64,000 nt of DNA from Chionoecetes opilio (GCA_016584305.1 JACEEZ010022664.1:229591-293590), one strand, 5' to 3'. Positions 51,207 through 63,249 are shown, counted from the stretch's first letter. Program-made: numbers and translations. The notes: generated by a model not told the origin, from the sequence alone.

Positions 51207-53672
51207 ATGGCGCGAGGTTGGCTGGTAACACTTGTCCTGGTGGGGGCGTGTTTGGCGCTGGGCGAGGGCGTGAAGGACATGGGCGTGGCCAAGGCCGTGC
51301 TGGAGGTGAGCGTGACACAGCGGCGGGTCATGACAGAGACCTGCTAGGTAGTGACATAGGCTAAGCATGAGAACATATTACATTCATGTCTCTCGTGTAT
51401 AATCTCTTCTCTCATAGGAAACAATTTATATATCGTCAATAGTACGTAACATGATTGGAAAATTGAGATGTAAGGCAATATTCTTTTCATTTGCAATACA
51501 TGAGTCTGTCTTGTGGGAGGAAGCTTACCGTGTCATTGCCATTAAGATTACTTATGAAACCCATTTGAGCCCCGATGCCTAGATCAGCAGGTGGTCACTG
51601 CGACGCGCGGGCTGCATGCTGGCAAAAGCGTGCGGGGGCGCAAAATCCAGCAGTTCGTTCACAAAAAAAGTACCTTCTATTTACATATCCCAATTATACA
51701 AACTGATACCCCCCAAGATAATATTTTCTCTGTAAATAATAGTAATAATAATGATAGTAATACCAATGTTAAATATTTGCTGGTTCCAAGAATTAATTGA
51801 GGCCATTGCAATAGCAGTCCAGTTTCTTTCTATCTTTTTTTATTAGTAGAGTTCAGCTGACATGTATGGGCAGGGCTCTCTGAATGTATTACCGATGTGA
51901 CTCCCTTTGATTAATCAGTGAATAACACCGATCAAGATGATAGTTATACATCGATTCCTTCCCCGCCCTGCTGATAGCCTTGAGGTGGTAGTTTTCTCGA
52001 GATACGCCACCCCGGCTGTAGGCGACGCGTGCCCCAGGCCTACCAGCCCCTCCGATAGCATGGCCTCATGACACGGTAGGTAGGAGGTGGGGCCCGTGGG
52101 AGCTTTGTTGCGCTACTCATTCTTGTCTTCGGTAATTTGTATCTTAGCACAAGCGTGTGTCTGTGAGTAAAAGACAGACAGACGGTAGATGATGATCAGA
52201 CAGACAGACAGTAGAGGGGGGTGCGTTCACCTGGGAACGGAGAGGGGGGGGGGGGGATAAGGGGCTTGTTTGTGGCGTTGTCAGCCTCGTGGTGGTGTAC
52301 AGTGTACACGCGCCACGCCACACCTGTGCCGCGCCGCCACCTGCCTGGCACACACCAACACCTGTCAACACCAACACTACACGGCCAAACTGACAACGCA
52401 TTGTTATTCTAATTTTGCTTGAGTGTAGTAATATGGATGATGCATATTGTAGTGCACTGGAGTAGTATGTGTAATTGCGCGTATATGCTCCTTATAAGGG
52501 GCAGGCAAGTTGCAACCCCCCCCCCCCCCCTAAATAGATATTTGTTACAACTAATTTTCTTTGCAGACTTGTACTGGATGAGGCACGATGAGCAGGTATC
52601 CTGCGGTGAAGAATTTTTTACTGCACGACCTGCCACTGTTGTATCCTTCTATTGCTTGTTTTAACAATAATGGTTGAGGCAGACACACAGGGGTGGTGTA
52701 ATGGATGGTTGCAATGCAGGTTACGAGATATTATTCAAGACAAGTAGAGAGATCACTTTTACTTAGGGTGTCGTACAATGTTAGAAATTTGTTTCAATAT
52801 GACCCTTGGCCCTGACTTCCTCCCCCACCCACCCACCCCCGCCAATCATGTCATAGACATTGTTCGCTGGAGTAACACCTCACTCCTTCCCCATCTAAAT
52901 ACTCATAAGTTTCAATTGAAGAATTTTAGAAACAACATACATCACAGCATACACCACGTGTATATGAGGACATTCCCGTTGATTAGTTTGCCTATGTGCA
53001 AAACAGATTTGAGGTAATAACACAACATGGTATTTTAACACAGGGAGGCCATCAGAGAAAGGTAAACTTCAGATTAGAACATAAGAACATAAGAAAATAA
53101 GGAAGCTACAAGAGGCCGCGAGGCCTACACGTGGTAGTTCCTGTCACCTAACACTACCTACATCCACCTTTCATCCTCATCCATGAACCTATCCAGCTCC
53201 TCTTTAAAGCTCCCTAATGACTCCGCACTAACTACCTGTCTACTGAGACCATTCCATTCATTCACCACCCTATTTGTGAACCAGTTTTTCTCCATTTCCT
53301 TTCTAAATCTACACTTTTCCAGCTTGAATCCGTTACTTCTCGTTCTATCCTGGTAGAACGAGATTAGAGAGAACGAGATCAGGAGACTCCTGAAAGAATA
53401 TTACTGTATCATCCCAGCCCAGACATCATTATTTGCCTTGACCAGATCACAGCCACAACGCCGATTACAAGGACGTGCGGGGCGCCCTGCCTGAACTCGT
53501 GTTCTACAACAAGAACAAAGAGGTGCTGGAGCGCATTGACGTCAAGGCCATGTCCACGCCAGACATCGTCAAGGTGATGCTCAAGAAAGGTTTCTATAAG
53601 AAGGCCACCAAGGAGGAGAAGGTCCCCAAGGAGTACCGGGAAGGGCCCTACACCGAGAAGGATGAATTGTAA
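51207..53672 (+). CDS. SELENOM: Selenoprotein M, 130 aa incl. selenocysteine, 3 exons
   Basis: Exons: 51207-51305, 52567-52640, 53453-53672. Exon 1 encodes a signal peptide (MARGWLVTLVLVGACLALG) and the start of the mature protein. Exon 2 encodes TCTG, then TGA at 52579-52581, then RYPAVKNFLLHDLPLF. The TGA sits exactly where SELENOM carries selenocysteine, giving a CxxU redox motif (C-T-G-U; CGGU in vertebrates). Exon 3 encodes HNADYKDVRGALPELVFYN and ends in KDEL, an ER-retention signal. The family is a thioredoxin-like ER protein linked to redox and calcium control. Length is slightly below the human protein (145). Intron 2 has U12-type signals. A SECIS candidate lies in the 3' UTR, and a TATA box is upstream. 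Automated gene callers will probably break this gene at the TGA. The alternative, a pseudogene stop, is unlikely because both flanks are well conserved. Confidence 0.93.
52579..52581 (+). other. SELENOM: UGA selenocysteine codon
   Basis: In-frame TGA three residues after the Cys of exon 2. Read as Sec, it completes the CxxU motif. Confidence 0.88.
52641..53452 (+). other. SELENOM: U12-type intron 2 of SELENOM
   Basis: Donor GTATCCTTCT at 52641 matches the minor-spliceosome consensus. Branch-like TGCCTTGAC at 53434-53442 lies about 12 nt before the acceptor. Joining TT|C gives Phe in LPLF-HN, with no gap against the family. A U2-type GT at 52638 three bases upstream would also keep frame but lose one residue. 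Confidence 0.88.
53078..53348 (-). mobile_element. LINE 3' fragment in the SELENOM U12 intron
   Basis: Minus orientation: tail AACATAAGAACATAAGAAAA, then the reverse complement of the ORF2 end (FKLEKCRF, NRVVNEWNG, DKFMDEDERWM). Longest copy of this family in the window together with 20866-21147. Confidence 0.85.
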
Positions 53673-54125
53673 CCGACTTAATAACCAAAGATTAGCCTTT
53701 TCAAAATTGTGTAAAATTATTTATCTTTGATTCACTTTTAAACCAATCTGAATTAATTGTTAAATGACATTTGTAATGGTACTTAATCCTGGTGTGGTCA
53801 CTCACCTTTAGCCACCCTGACAGTGGCCGCACAGCTGGCGTCTCCCGGACACAAGACAGGGGCGAGGGAGCCACTCATGAAGGTGGGGGTGGAAAGGGTC
53901 GCAACCCACACCACCGCTGGAACACTGGGCTCACTCGTTCTGTGTCTGTGTCCTTGGCATGCCACTGTAGTGTTTTGAATAAATAAGACGATCTACTATT
54001 CCTTCTTTATCCTTCATCAAATGTACAATTAGCTAACTACATAAGCAGATTTAGTTAAGGACTGCAGGAAAATAAAGTTAAGGTATATTCAGCTTTTAAT
54101 TTCCCTACAGTACAGATCCTTACAC
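53673..54125 (+). other. Shared 3' region of SELENOM and BRIX1
   Basis: Holds the SELENOM 3' UTR with an AATAAA near 53978 followed by TAAG. BRIX1 converges from the right, stopping at 54126, so the two 3' UTRs may overlap. Confidence 0.6.
53866..53932 (+). promoter_or_regulatory. SELENOM: Candidate SECIS element of SELENOM
   Basis: About 205 nt after the stop: ATGA at 53877-53880, 12 nt of GGTGG-rich helix, AAA at 53893-53895 in the apical part, a largely complementary strand with CCACC at 53911-53915, then GGA at 53919-53921 as the partner of the quartet. Lower stem GAGCC/GGCTC. The spacing fits the SECIS pattern, but some pairs are imperfect. Confidence 0.55.
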
Positions 54126-57100
54126 TTACACCTTCTTGCGAATAAATATTTTTTTCTCTTCACTGACGGCTTCCTCCGGTGGCTTGGTCTGGAAGATTTC
54201 ATTGGTTGGATCACCCCGGAAGGGATGTTTGGGAGTCCTCTTCTTGTAGCCTTCCTTCTGCAGTATCTTATTCGTGTATTTGAAGGACTCTGCCTTTTTC
54301 TTCACACTGCGAACCTGAAAATTAATACAATATAAATTAATAGGTTTACCAAATGGCAATCTGGAATGAGGCCATTCATGGATTTTTCCTTCCTCGTCCC
54401 CTTGTTGTTTAGTGTCACAGTCTTTGTGTCATCCAGTATTTCCATCTCTTAAAACACCTATGGCATATACAGCCTAAGAACAATAAAACTACTTATATTT
54501 ACTAAGATATCATATAATGCTATGAGAACAAAAAAATCATGATGTGTTTCAACTTGGAATTAGAGTTTGCCTCAAGAGACAAGACTAGAGATAAGGGGTG
54601 AACGTTAATACCCGGGGGAATGGATAAGCTCCCCACACTATGACTTTGGCTAAATGTAAAGAACATATGAAACACCGGCAACACTACACACAAGTATCAT
54701 TGGCAGGCAAAAACACTGCCACGTTGGTTCTATTTCTTGAGTTTATATGAAATGAGACAACATTTTCTACCGTTTAGTAACAAATATCCTCTGGTGACTC
54801 ATTCAATTATTTGTTGTCACATTTATAGATCCAAAGATCATAAATTTAAGCATGTGCGAGGGGTGGCGCTTGAACTGATGGCTTAAGGGGAGGGGTAAGT
54901 TTTCAGAAGCCGAATTTCCACAAAAAATACGAAAATTAGGTTTTGGCATCTTCAGCCAGCTGAAACATTACCCAAGTTTCGCGCGTATTTTAAATGCCCT
55001 ACGCGCGTTTAAAGGGCTCAGACTTCAGGGAGTGTTGCCATATCATCTAATACAAATATAGTTTTCCATTATTTTTTTCAGTTATTTTGTTAATTTATTA
55101 GAAAAAAAATGGTTGTACGATACAGCAACCACAAGAGAGTAGGCCTACTCTTGTAGGCCTACTGGGGAAACTCTTGGGGGAAAAAACGCGCTTCTCAAAC
55201 CACCCCTGGGGTAGTGTGGAAGAGTGAACAAAGGCAAGGCCTTCTAGCAGGGCCCTGATAAAAGTAAGTAGGTTTTTTATCATTTCTATTTGGTCTATTA
55301 GATGAAAAAGGCAACATTACCCATCGCCGCTAATATCGCCGCCAAGAATTGCTCTGGGGCTACATTCAGAGGCTAACTTCCGGTCTTCACGACCTAGCGA
55401 CTTCCAACAGCTGTTTTGGGCAACTTTTGGCATTCTGCGGGCAGATTGATGACGTACTTAAAAACGTTAAGCTGTCAAAACATAGCGACCACGGTAGGGG
55501 TGGCGTAGAGCACGCAATATACATAAAAATACTCATAAATTGAGTATATATGATGTTTTCTGACTCAAGAACTGAACAGGGCAAGTATAGAAATGAAATT
55601 AGGCCATAAAACAATCTCCTACCCTCGTGGTGAGTTTATTATGAGTTTGTTATGGGGTGATAGGCCGAGTGGTGAACGGCGGCACCTCACACGCAGACCA
55701 CCTCGCTTGAGTCGCTTCACCACCCCGGCGGGTAGCTGCCACTAACCGCCACGCATCAGACTGAAGGTATAATGGCTCCCTTTTCCTTAATAAAACTCCA
55801 AGCCCTTGTCCATCCAGCCGTGATGGGTATTGGGTGTTAGCCGGGGTTTGTGACCCGCCTCCCGGGGTGGTTGCTTCCCCCAAATGGCAGGAAGACCAGT
55901 TACGAATAGAGAGATTATCAAGCGGAAAAGATCACCCATAGTGACACCGTAGCACCACTGCCATATCTCGTACCAGAATCCCCGCGACTTCCGGGTTGTA
56001 GAAATTGAGGAAGTTAGTTAAGCTAAACACCGTGCCCTTTAACTCTTTCTGAATGTCTGCCCTGGATACTTGCATTAAAAATGCTGTATCATTTTTATTT
56101 ATTGATCAATTTCTGATGTATTTTTTATTGGAATCTTTATTAAAAGAGCTATAGAACTTACTAAGTAGAAATTTTTGTTAAATAGATTGTTATAGGAGTA
56201 ATTTATAGCCAATCTTTGAGGACCGTTTTCTCAGAATTACTTTTTGATTGGTTTCCAATATTATATAAGTCACTACTTGCTCAATTTTTTACGAATTTTG
56301 AATCTTTTAAGTTTGTTTTGATCAGTATGATATAAAGGATTCATCTTGCCAAAATATTGATATATGAAATAATAATGTTTTAATCAGATCAAATGACATT
56401 TTGTTGTTGTTGTTTTATGTTCTTCGAAAATTGTATATAACTTGAAAACTAGTTTTCAATATTATTCAAAAATTACGAATAAAAAAATTCAAATTCCGGC
56501 AACCAAATGAATATAAATAAACTTCCTCTTTAAAATGAACTTTGAAAATAAGCATTAGTAGCAAAACTGAAGGAGTAACAGCTTGAAGAATTTACGTAAA
56601 AAAAAAAATCTAGATTTTTGGTTTGGAGCAGTTTTGTAATAGTCCCAACATTGTGTTAAAGTTTCATAAAATTTCAACCATTCCTTCTATATGATGACCT
56701 GAATGCTTACCCCTCCCCTTAAGAATATACTTTGTGACTTGCTAGCAATGAAGACAGGTGTAAATGGTGCATAGTTTAGGTATCCACAGTATCAATCAAT
56801 AGCAATGTGAGTGAGATAAAGCAGTGATAATATAATTCAGGCCATGGAACTATGAAAAGGTTAGGGTATAAGCGAACTTCCTATCTCTCCATGGTTCATA
56901 AATAATTATATAATTGAATGGCACACACCAACAGACACTTTAGGAAATTACTACTAAAGATTTAACTGACACGTGAAAAGTGAGCGCATAACTATGTATA
57001 AGTACTTCATCTGGTTATACCTTGTCTGCTTAGGAGACGAACGAGTGAATAATTCTCTTCAGTACTTTGCCCAGCTAAGTCAGTCATTTTAGCAAGTGCT

Positions 57101-60100
57101 ACTATTAGCGCATTTTCGTGACGTTCACCGCCCTGGTTCAGTCCAGTCCGGACCGGGTCAGGGTGGACTGATGGTCGCGAAAATACATCGAGACTGGCCC
57201 CGTCCCATTCGTCGTTCCTATTGGCTGGGGGATCGAGTGGGCGGTACTGAACTGAACTGTGGAGACGGCAGGCGTCCATCTTTTCAATATCCTTTTTGTC
57301 GTCCGCCTTTTAACCTGTGCTGAAGACTTTACAACTACCACGCCTGTGATACTTTAGTCTTATGGTCGGCCATCATGGTGTTTCATGTCTTATCAGCAGC
57401 ACGAGAAGCTCCTGGTCGCCTTCCCCGCTGACTGTAGTGCGCATGCGCCAGTTCTCCCCACACTGGTCCAAGGTGGTCCTGGTATGTGGGTCGGACCGGA
57501 CTGGACTGGGCTAGCCCGTTCTAGACTGCCTCGCAAAAACAGTGACCGCCCGGGACTAGCCCAGTCCAGACCGGGCCAGAGCGGTCGCGAAAATACGCTA
57601 TATGTAAGGAAACTTTGCACTCTGGCTTACAGTTTGATGGTTGTAATGAGGAGCAACTATGTGTGCACCATTACTTTTGAGTGTTTCCTTTCCCTCAAGT
57701 GTAAACCTATTCATTAACATGCATAATGCGGTGTATTGATACTTTCAGGGAAAAAAGTACTTAACCTCTTGAGACCCAGAACGTAATTCCCATTGTAATT
57801 TGGGTACCATTAGACGATTTTTAGTGAATGTAAGCAATATTTTATAGATATGACCAGTTTAGTATCCTTGTCCACTAGCTTATTTGGGATATTCAGTTAC
57901 TTTTCGTAATTTAATGGCTAACAACAGACGATTTTTGATAGCAAAGATAAGATATGGGCGTGAAGGGGTTAAATAACAACAATGATAGTAGTATTACCGT
58001 GTTTGGGGTGACAAAGGTAGGGTTGTCCCAGAGTGTTTCTCCTCCAAAGCTGCCGTTAAACACCTTGATGGGATCCAACACAAAGCGGGGACCTGTCAAG
58101 AAAAACAAAAACATTAATATATAATCCTTTTTAAGACGTAGTTAATAACCTTTGCTAATTATATATACATTTCAAATAGTGACTACTAAACCTATGATGT
58201 GTCTGCTGTTCATGAGTTTAATTGGATGGGTAGATGTTTCACCAATATTCTAGGCTCATCAAGACGTGGTTAATGGAGAGGGGAAAAGAACAGTGTTAAT
58301 GGGCAATGGCATGTTTCTCAGTCTTGACTACACCTTTTCACTCTCAAATTAAAACAACTGAACTTCAAATTAAAACAACTGAAGTTTATATTAAAACAAC
58401 TGAAATTTAAATTAAAACAACTGAAGTTTATATTAAAACAACTGAAATTTAAATTAAAACAACTGAAGTTTATATTAAAACAACTGAAATTTAAATTAAA
58501 ACAACTGAAGTTTATATTAAAACAAATGAAGTTTGAATTAAAATAACTGAATTTCAAATTCAAATAACTTAACTTCAAATTCAAATAATTAAATTTCAAA
58601 TTAGAAGAAAAAATGTATCTATTATATTTTGAAATTCATTTGTTTTATTTTGAAGTTCTATTGTTCTAATTTGAGAGTGAAAAGGTGTATTATAAAAACC
58701 CAAAGAAAAATAACATATTTCTTCCTGCAAACTTTTTCTTATCTTTACCAGAGTGCTGCCAGCAAAGGGAACAGAGGGAAAATACTATTTATGAAAAGAT
58801 ATACCATTCTTTTAAATATTTGTACACAGCATACTACATAGATAAAGAAACACAGGATGAAGTAACATGTAGCTATTCCATGTATGTTAGTACCAAAGAT
58901 GGGCACCAAACCGTTAATCCGTTAATCGTTAATTAACGTCAGTTAACATTTTCGTTAACGATTTAACTTTTAAGTTAACTTTGGAAATCATTATCGGACT
59001 AATTAACTTCAGTTACATTTAACTTCCGTTAACTCAAGTCCTCTAACCCATAATTTTTTTGTTTTATACTAATATTGTGTTTCATTTAAGTTTTTTTTCA
59101 CCCTTTTCTGGCTCTAAAAGCCTTTAAAAACCTAAAACAGGGCCAAAACTATGAAATCAGCTTTTTTTTTTTTTTTTTAAAGTTAAAACTATAAAATCTT
59201 TTTTTTTTTTTTTTTTTTATAAACTCTAAAGCAAAAAAAACCTGTAGTTTTTGGGTTCTAAAGCCCTTAAAAAACCCCAGAAAGACTGATTTTATAGTTT
59301 TGGCACTTTTCAAAGGTGTTTTTAGGTGGTTTTAGAGCAAAAACAGATTTTGTTTTTTTTCCGTAATAAAAATTAACGTTAACGGTTTATCGATAACTTC
59401 TGTTACATTTTTAAAGAATTAACTGATTAACGGTTATCGAAGTTAATTTTTTGGTTAACGGATTAACGGTTAACGAAGTTAACTTTTTGGTTAACGGCGC
59501 CCACCACTGGTTAGTACACATATTGTAGTTATATTAAAGAAAACAAAAGTTACATTTTTTGCACTTAAAAATAATTGACACTCAAAAAATGTTGCCACTC
59601 AGTTTTTTTGCACTCGAATTTTTTTAGCACTCAAAAAATTTTGGCACTTTTTTGGGGGAGGAGTGACAGCCTGGAGGTACTACGTAGTACCCCCAGGCTG
59701 TCACTCCTCCCTCACTCGCTAGCTATTAAGTGCCACAAATATTTGAGAGCCTGAAACTGACTGATTCACTGAAAGACTGATTCATAGGTGTCCTACATTG
59801 CTGCCACTTTATATTCAGGTCATAAACAAGGGAACTTACCAATCTCTGAAAGTTTGCCATCCACGTCCAAGACCTCATAGTTCCTGAACCAAATCTTGTT
59901 GTCCAGGATGGAGAAGCAGAACACGTGGTCGTGGAAGGGCTGGCTCTTGGGCAGCTGGTTGGGGATGCCAAAGGTCTGCACAAAGAGTTCCTTGATCACT
60001 GCCCAGTGAGCTTCGTCAAAGCCTGGATCAAAGCTCAGCAGTGGCCGGGACGCCTTCAGGCAGTTCCCGGTCATCTTCAGTTCCTTCATCGTGTGGGCTG

Positions 60101-63100
60101 CACAAGAAAAACATGTTTTAATACATGAAAACTTCTCATCCCACATGTGAAGCAAACACAAAATATCAAAATAGTATCGGCACATTATTGCAATACATAT
60201 ATGGATTCATGATCAGTGATCACGGTATTGATTTATTATATCTTTGAAAAGCAGCAGCCAGCACCATATGCTTTAGCTTTTGTCATCTGATGACAGCTTC
60301 AGAAGCACCAAAGAGTATAGGTACAGTAGTTCCTGTTACATCATTAATTAACATTCCATATTTTAAAGATTTATTCATGTGGAAAAAGCCAATGTGCAAC
60401 CAAAGGCCTAGCCACAAAAAATGGTCATGCGTCATCCATGTCTCAAGCTGTACTTGAGCACTAGCTGAAGACCACTGAAGACATGTCTTGTTACTTCATG
60501 TCACATCCATGTCTTGCATGCAGTGCACAGCAACCTTACCATTGAGAACAAGGAACTTGACGGAGGGGCCTTGAGGGACGTTGCTGACCCACATGTACAA
60601 GTCCTTCTTCTTCCGACTCTCAAAGTAGACGCACTTGTTACAGTTCTTCATCTCGGCAATCTGTGAGCCAATACAGGGTAGTTTGATCAACTTAATTCTT
60701 CTACCTAGGCAAATCATGAATCCTTATATATTTCAACATATCAGAATAAAATTAATACATTTCATATTAAATTAATCATGATAACAGGGAAACAAATAAA
60801 TAGGACTGATATAAACTGGAACCTGAACTATTTTGGACAAGCGATTTGGAAATTGTTGCTCAATGTTCAACAGACCGCGACCAAACCATAAAAGATTATT
60901 GAAAAAGTATATGAACAAAAGAAGCTCACAAATAACATTATGTTCGTGAGTTAAGGAAATCAGTATTCAATTATATATCTCAAGCAGCTCAATCAAAACA
61001 TTTGGTATGCTGGTTTGGTTCATTCACATCAACACTTGAACCAAGTGCTACCAAGGCTACAACAACCTTACATAGAGGAGGAAGAGGATATAGTGGGGGA
61101 GTATTTGTTTGAAGATGGAAATGTGGAAGAAGCAAAAAGAACAATCAACAGTTTTTGGATGACCAGAGAAAATAAGAGGAAAGAAAGAGAAAGAAATTAA
61201 AAGACAGAATAAGAGAAGACAACTAACTAAAGAGACCCAGACAGCAAGAAGAAACACGTCAGGGAGTGCCGATGAAAAAGGCCAGCAGACTCCCGACCCA
61301 CAACTGAACTGAACTGAACCTCATTGATGACTCTCAGGTTGTCCTTGTTCTCCTTTTTGGACTCGGACTTGCTGTGAGGCAGGAGGGAGCGCAGGTCCTC
61401 CATCAGGTGGCGGTTGCGGTAGCTCATGCCGCGCGAGGCAAACACCAACACTCTCTGCTTGTTGATCCATTTCCTCTGCACAGAAATAGTTTTTTTTATC
61501 CATTTGATTTATGGTAGAACTCATGCTTGTACAAATCATAAAGTCTAGTGATGTCATGCTGCTGATGCAAGTATATGAGGAGAGTGCAGCCAGCCCTTGC
61601 CTCATGCACTTAACCCCTTGAGACCCAGGACATAATTTCCATTGTAATTTGTGTACCATTAGACGAGTTTTAGTTAATATAAGCAATATTTCATAGATAT
61701 GACCTGCTTTAAATCCTTGTCGGCTAAGTAATTTGGTATATTCAGTTACTTTTCGTGATTTTATGGCTAACAACAGACAAGTTTGTATATACCAAAGGTC
61801 AGATGTGGGAGTGAAGGGGTTAAAACAATTCATCTCGCTATTGTATCAATCCATCCCGGCCCTGAACTACTCTTCCTTAATAACCAATAGATACGCAATC
61901 ATTATCAATATCAGTAATTATTACCTTTAATGCAATTTTTGGTGTATTTTTCCTTCCATTTGATAGTAATTTAGTTCCTTTGAGTGTTTGTTGTGCAAAT
62001 GAATGATAACCATAATATGACCATGACCATTTTGACCCCCTAATGGTGGGGAAGGCTAGGAAGATCAGGGAAAATGTCGGTAAAAAATTGAATAAATGAA
62101 GAAAAATATGTGAATAGAACTTAACCTAAATGTGAATAAATGAAAAAAAAATGTGAATAGAACCTAACCTAAATGTGAATAAATGAAAAATGTGAATAGA
62201 ACCTAACCTAAATGTGAATAAATGAAAAAAAATATGTGAATAGAACCTAACCTAAATGTGAATAAATGAAAAATATGTGAATAGAACCTAACCTAAATGT
62301 GAATAAATGAAAAATGTGAATAGAACCTAACCTAAATGTGAATAAATGAAAAATATGTGAATAGAACCTAACCTAACCAAAACCAACCTTACCTCACGTA
62401 CCTGAATAAAAAAATAAAAAAATACATACAGGCATACACTATATATATGATGCCGAATGGTAAATTTCCCGATGAACACTGAACATCATTTGGTGGACGA
62501 AACAATTTTTTTCTGGTGAGTTTTAATGTGTTTTAAATGAATCTGCTAACAGTTTCTGTCGCGAATCACTTTTTTTTTTTTGTGTGTGATTTGGAACAAA
62601 AATGACAAAAAAAAACAAATTGAACCTAACCGAACCTAGCTATAATCAAAAATAAAAAAACTTGCGACAAAAACGGTTAGCAGATTAATTCTAAACACAT
62701 CAAAACTCACCAGAAAAAAGTTTCGTCCACCAAAGTGAATTCGGTGTTCATCTGGATAAATGCACTGGGTATAGTAAGATTACCCGCTAAAGAAACAGCA
62801 ATAAAAGTAAAAATATACCTCAGTATCTTATCTTAAACCTTATGAGTAAATTTCGGTTTCTCAGCATCCCGCTAATTCTTCGCAGAGATATTTAACCCAA
62901 TACATTTAGACAGGTAACACGCTATGTATGTGGGGTGTACTGTCAAGGCTTCCCTCCCCTGCCGCTGCCCTGTTTGAGCACCTCCTCCTCGTGATGGCAG
63001 GGTGCAAAGCAGGGTGCTGGTGTGTGCAAACATGACCCAGCCCATGCAGACAGACGCCAGCCATGCGGTGCACCACTCTGTTGTTACACCACACTAAACT

Positions 63101-63249
63101 TACTCACACTCTTAGTAATGGCTGTGTCTCACTCCTACCTTCTTCTTGATGGGCTCCTCGGAGTCCCTGACCAGCGGGGGAGCTAGGGAGGGTAAAATGA
63201 CAGGTTCTTCCTCCACCACTGGGGCTACGAAGCGCTTCCTCTTGCCCAT
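54126..63249 (-). CDS. BRIX1: Ribosome biogenesis protein BRX1 homologue, 309 aa, 6 exons
   Basis: Exons on the minus strand: 63249-63139, 61475-61320, 60660-60540, 60097-59840, 58092-57998, 54314-54126; all phases fit. The start gives MGKRKRFVAPVVEEE. The Brix domain starts at RKWINKQRVLVFASRG (near residue 38) and runs through exons 3-5 (CNKCVYFESRKKKDLYMWVS, LSFDPGFDEAHWAVIKELF, GPRFVLDPIKVFNGSFGGE). The C-terminus is basic (KKAESFKYTNKILQKEGYKK). It is a nucleolar assembly factor for the 60S subunit, working with EBP2 in the early pre-60S particle and contacting 5.8S/25S-type rRNA. It is shorter than the human protein (353 aa), with the difference at the termini. Its introns hold MITEs, a hAT element and a 1.84-kb TTAA element. 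The Kozak context is good, CAGCATGG. Confidence 0.95.
54887..56718. mobile_element. TTAA-flanked element, 1.83 kb, with SINE inside
   Basis: Ends GGGGAGGGGTAAG and its reverse complement between TTAA at 54883-54886 and 56719-56722. The target site suggests a piggyBac- or Kolobok-type element, but no transposase frame is left. BRIX1 intron 5. Its ends differ from the small TTAA MITE. Confidence 0.8.
55650..55910 (+). mobile_element. tRNA-derived SINE, copy 2
   Basis: Head GATAGGCCGAGTGGTGAACG with a weak tRNA-like fold, then a body whose GGGTGTTAGCCGGGGTTTGT part matches the reverse complement of 44940-45025. Same family as the SINE at 44890-45146. Confidence 0.7.
57106..57600. mobile_element. 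GC-rich inverted-repeat element
   Basis: TAGCGCATTTTCGTGAC at the left pairs with GTCGCGAAAATACGCTA at the right. CCAGTCC/GGACTGG repeats lie in the arms. A third GTCGCGAAAATAC lies at 57174-57186. BRIX1 intron 5. Confidence 0.75.
57761..57972 (+). mobile_element. TTAA MITE, copy 15
   Basis: Both TTAA ends present. It ends 25 bp from BRIX1 exon 5 on its 3' side, so it starts inside intron 5 close to the donor. Confidence 0.88.
58329..58690. mobile_element. TA-flanked MITE filled with ~21-bp tandem repeats
   Basis: Inverted ends TACACCTTTTCACTCTCAAA and reverse complement. The interior (about 58345-58600) repeats AATTAAAACAACTGAA with two alternating spacers, giving a 42-bp dimer. The long minus frame of Asn, Phe, Ser and Cys is a product of the repeat. 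Confidence 0.85.
58894..59509 (+). mobile_element. hAT-type MITE (616 bp), copy 2
   Basis: Same ends as 11141-11741, with an exact 8-bp duplication GTTAGTAC at 58886-58893 and 59510-59517. BRIX1 intron 4. Confidence 0.92.
59654..59711. repeat. Near-perfect 58-bp hairpin
   Basis: GGAGGAGTGACAGCCTGG is mirrored by CCAGGCTGTCACTCCTCC around TACTACGTAGTA. Just upstream are several GCACTCAAAAAATTTT-like stretches. BRIX1 intron 4. Confidence 0.9.
61610..61823 (+). mobile_element. TTAA MITE, copy 16
   Basis: Both TTAA ends present. BRIX1 intron 1. Confidence 0.88.
62090..62375. repeat. ~40-bp tandem repeat with AACCTAACCT
   Basis: About seven units with GAATAGAACCTAACCTAAAT and a variable A-run. 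Unit length varies between about 36 and 47. BRIX1 intron 1, next to the foldback element at 62471. Confidence 0.88.
62471..62753. mobile_element. Foldback element related to 10403-10744
   Basis: Arms of about 100 bp with GAATCTGCTAACAGTTTCTG on one side and its inverse on the other. The loop has AACCTAACC. BRIX1 intron 1. Confidence 0.8.

Noticed and set aside
51591..51800. An open frame whose KIQQFVHKKSTFY part looks like the SELENOM region after Sec
   Set aside because: It lacks a proper donor after the frame and the CxxU codons, while 52567-52640 gives a full, phase-consistent match with a clear acceptor and donor.
58318..58599. 93-codon minus-strand frame with a regular Cys-Phe-Asn repeat
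   Set aside because: It is a by-product of the 21-bp tandem repeat, has no start context and no splice support.
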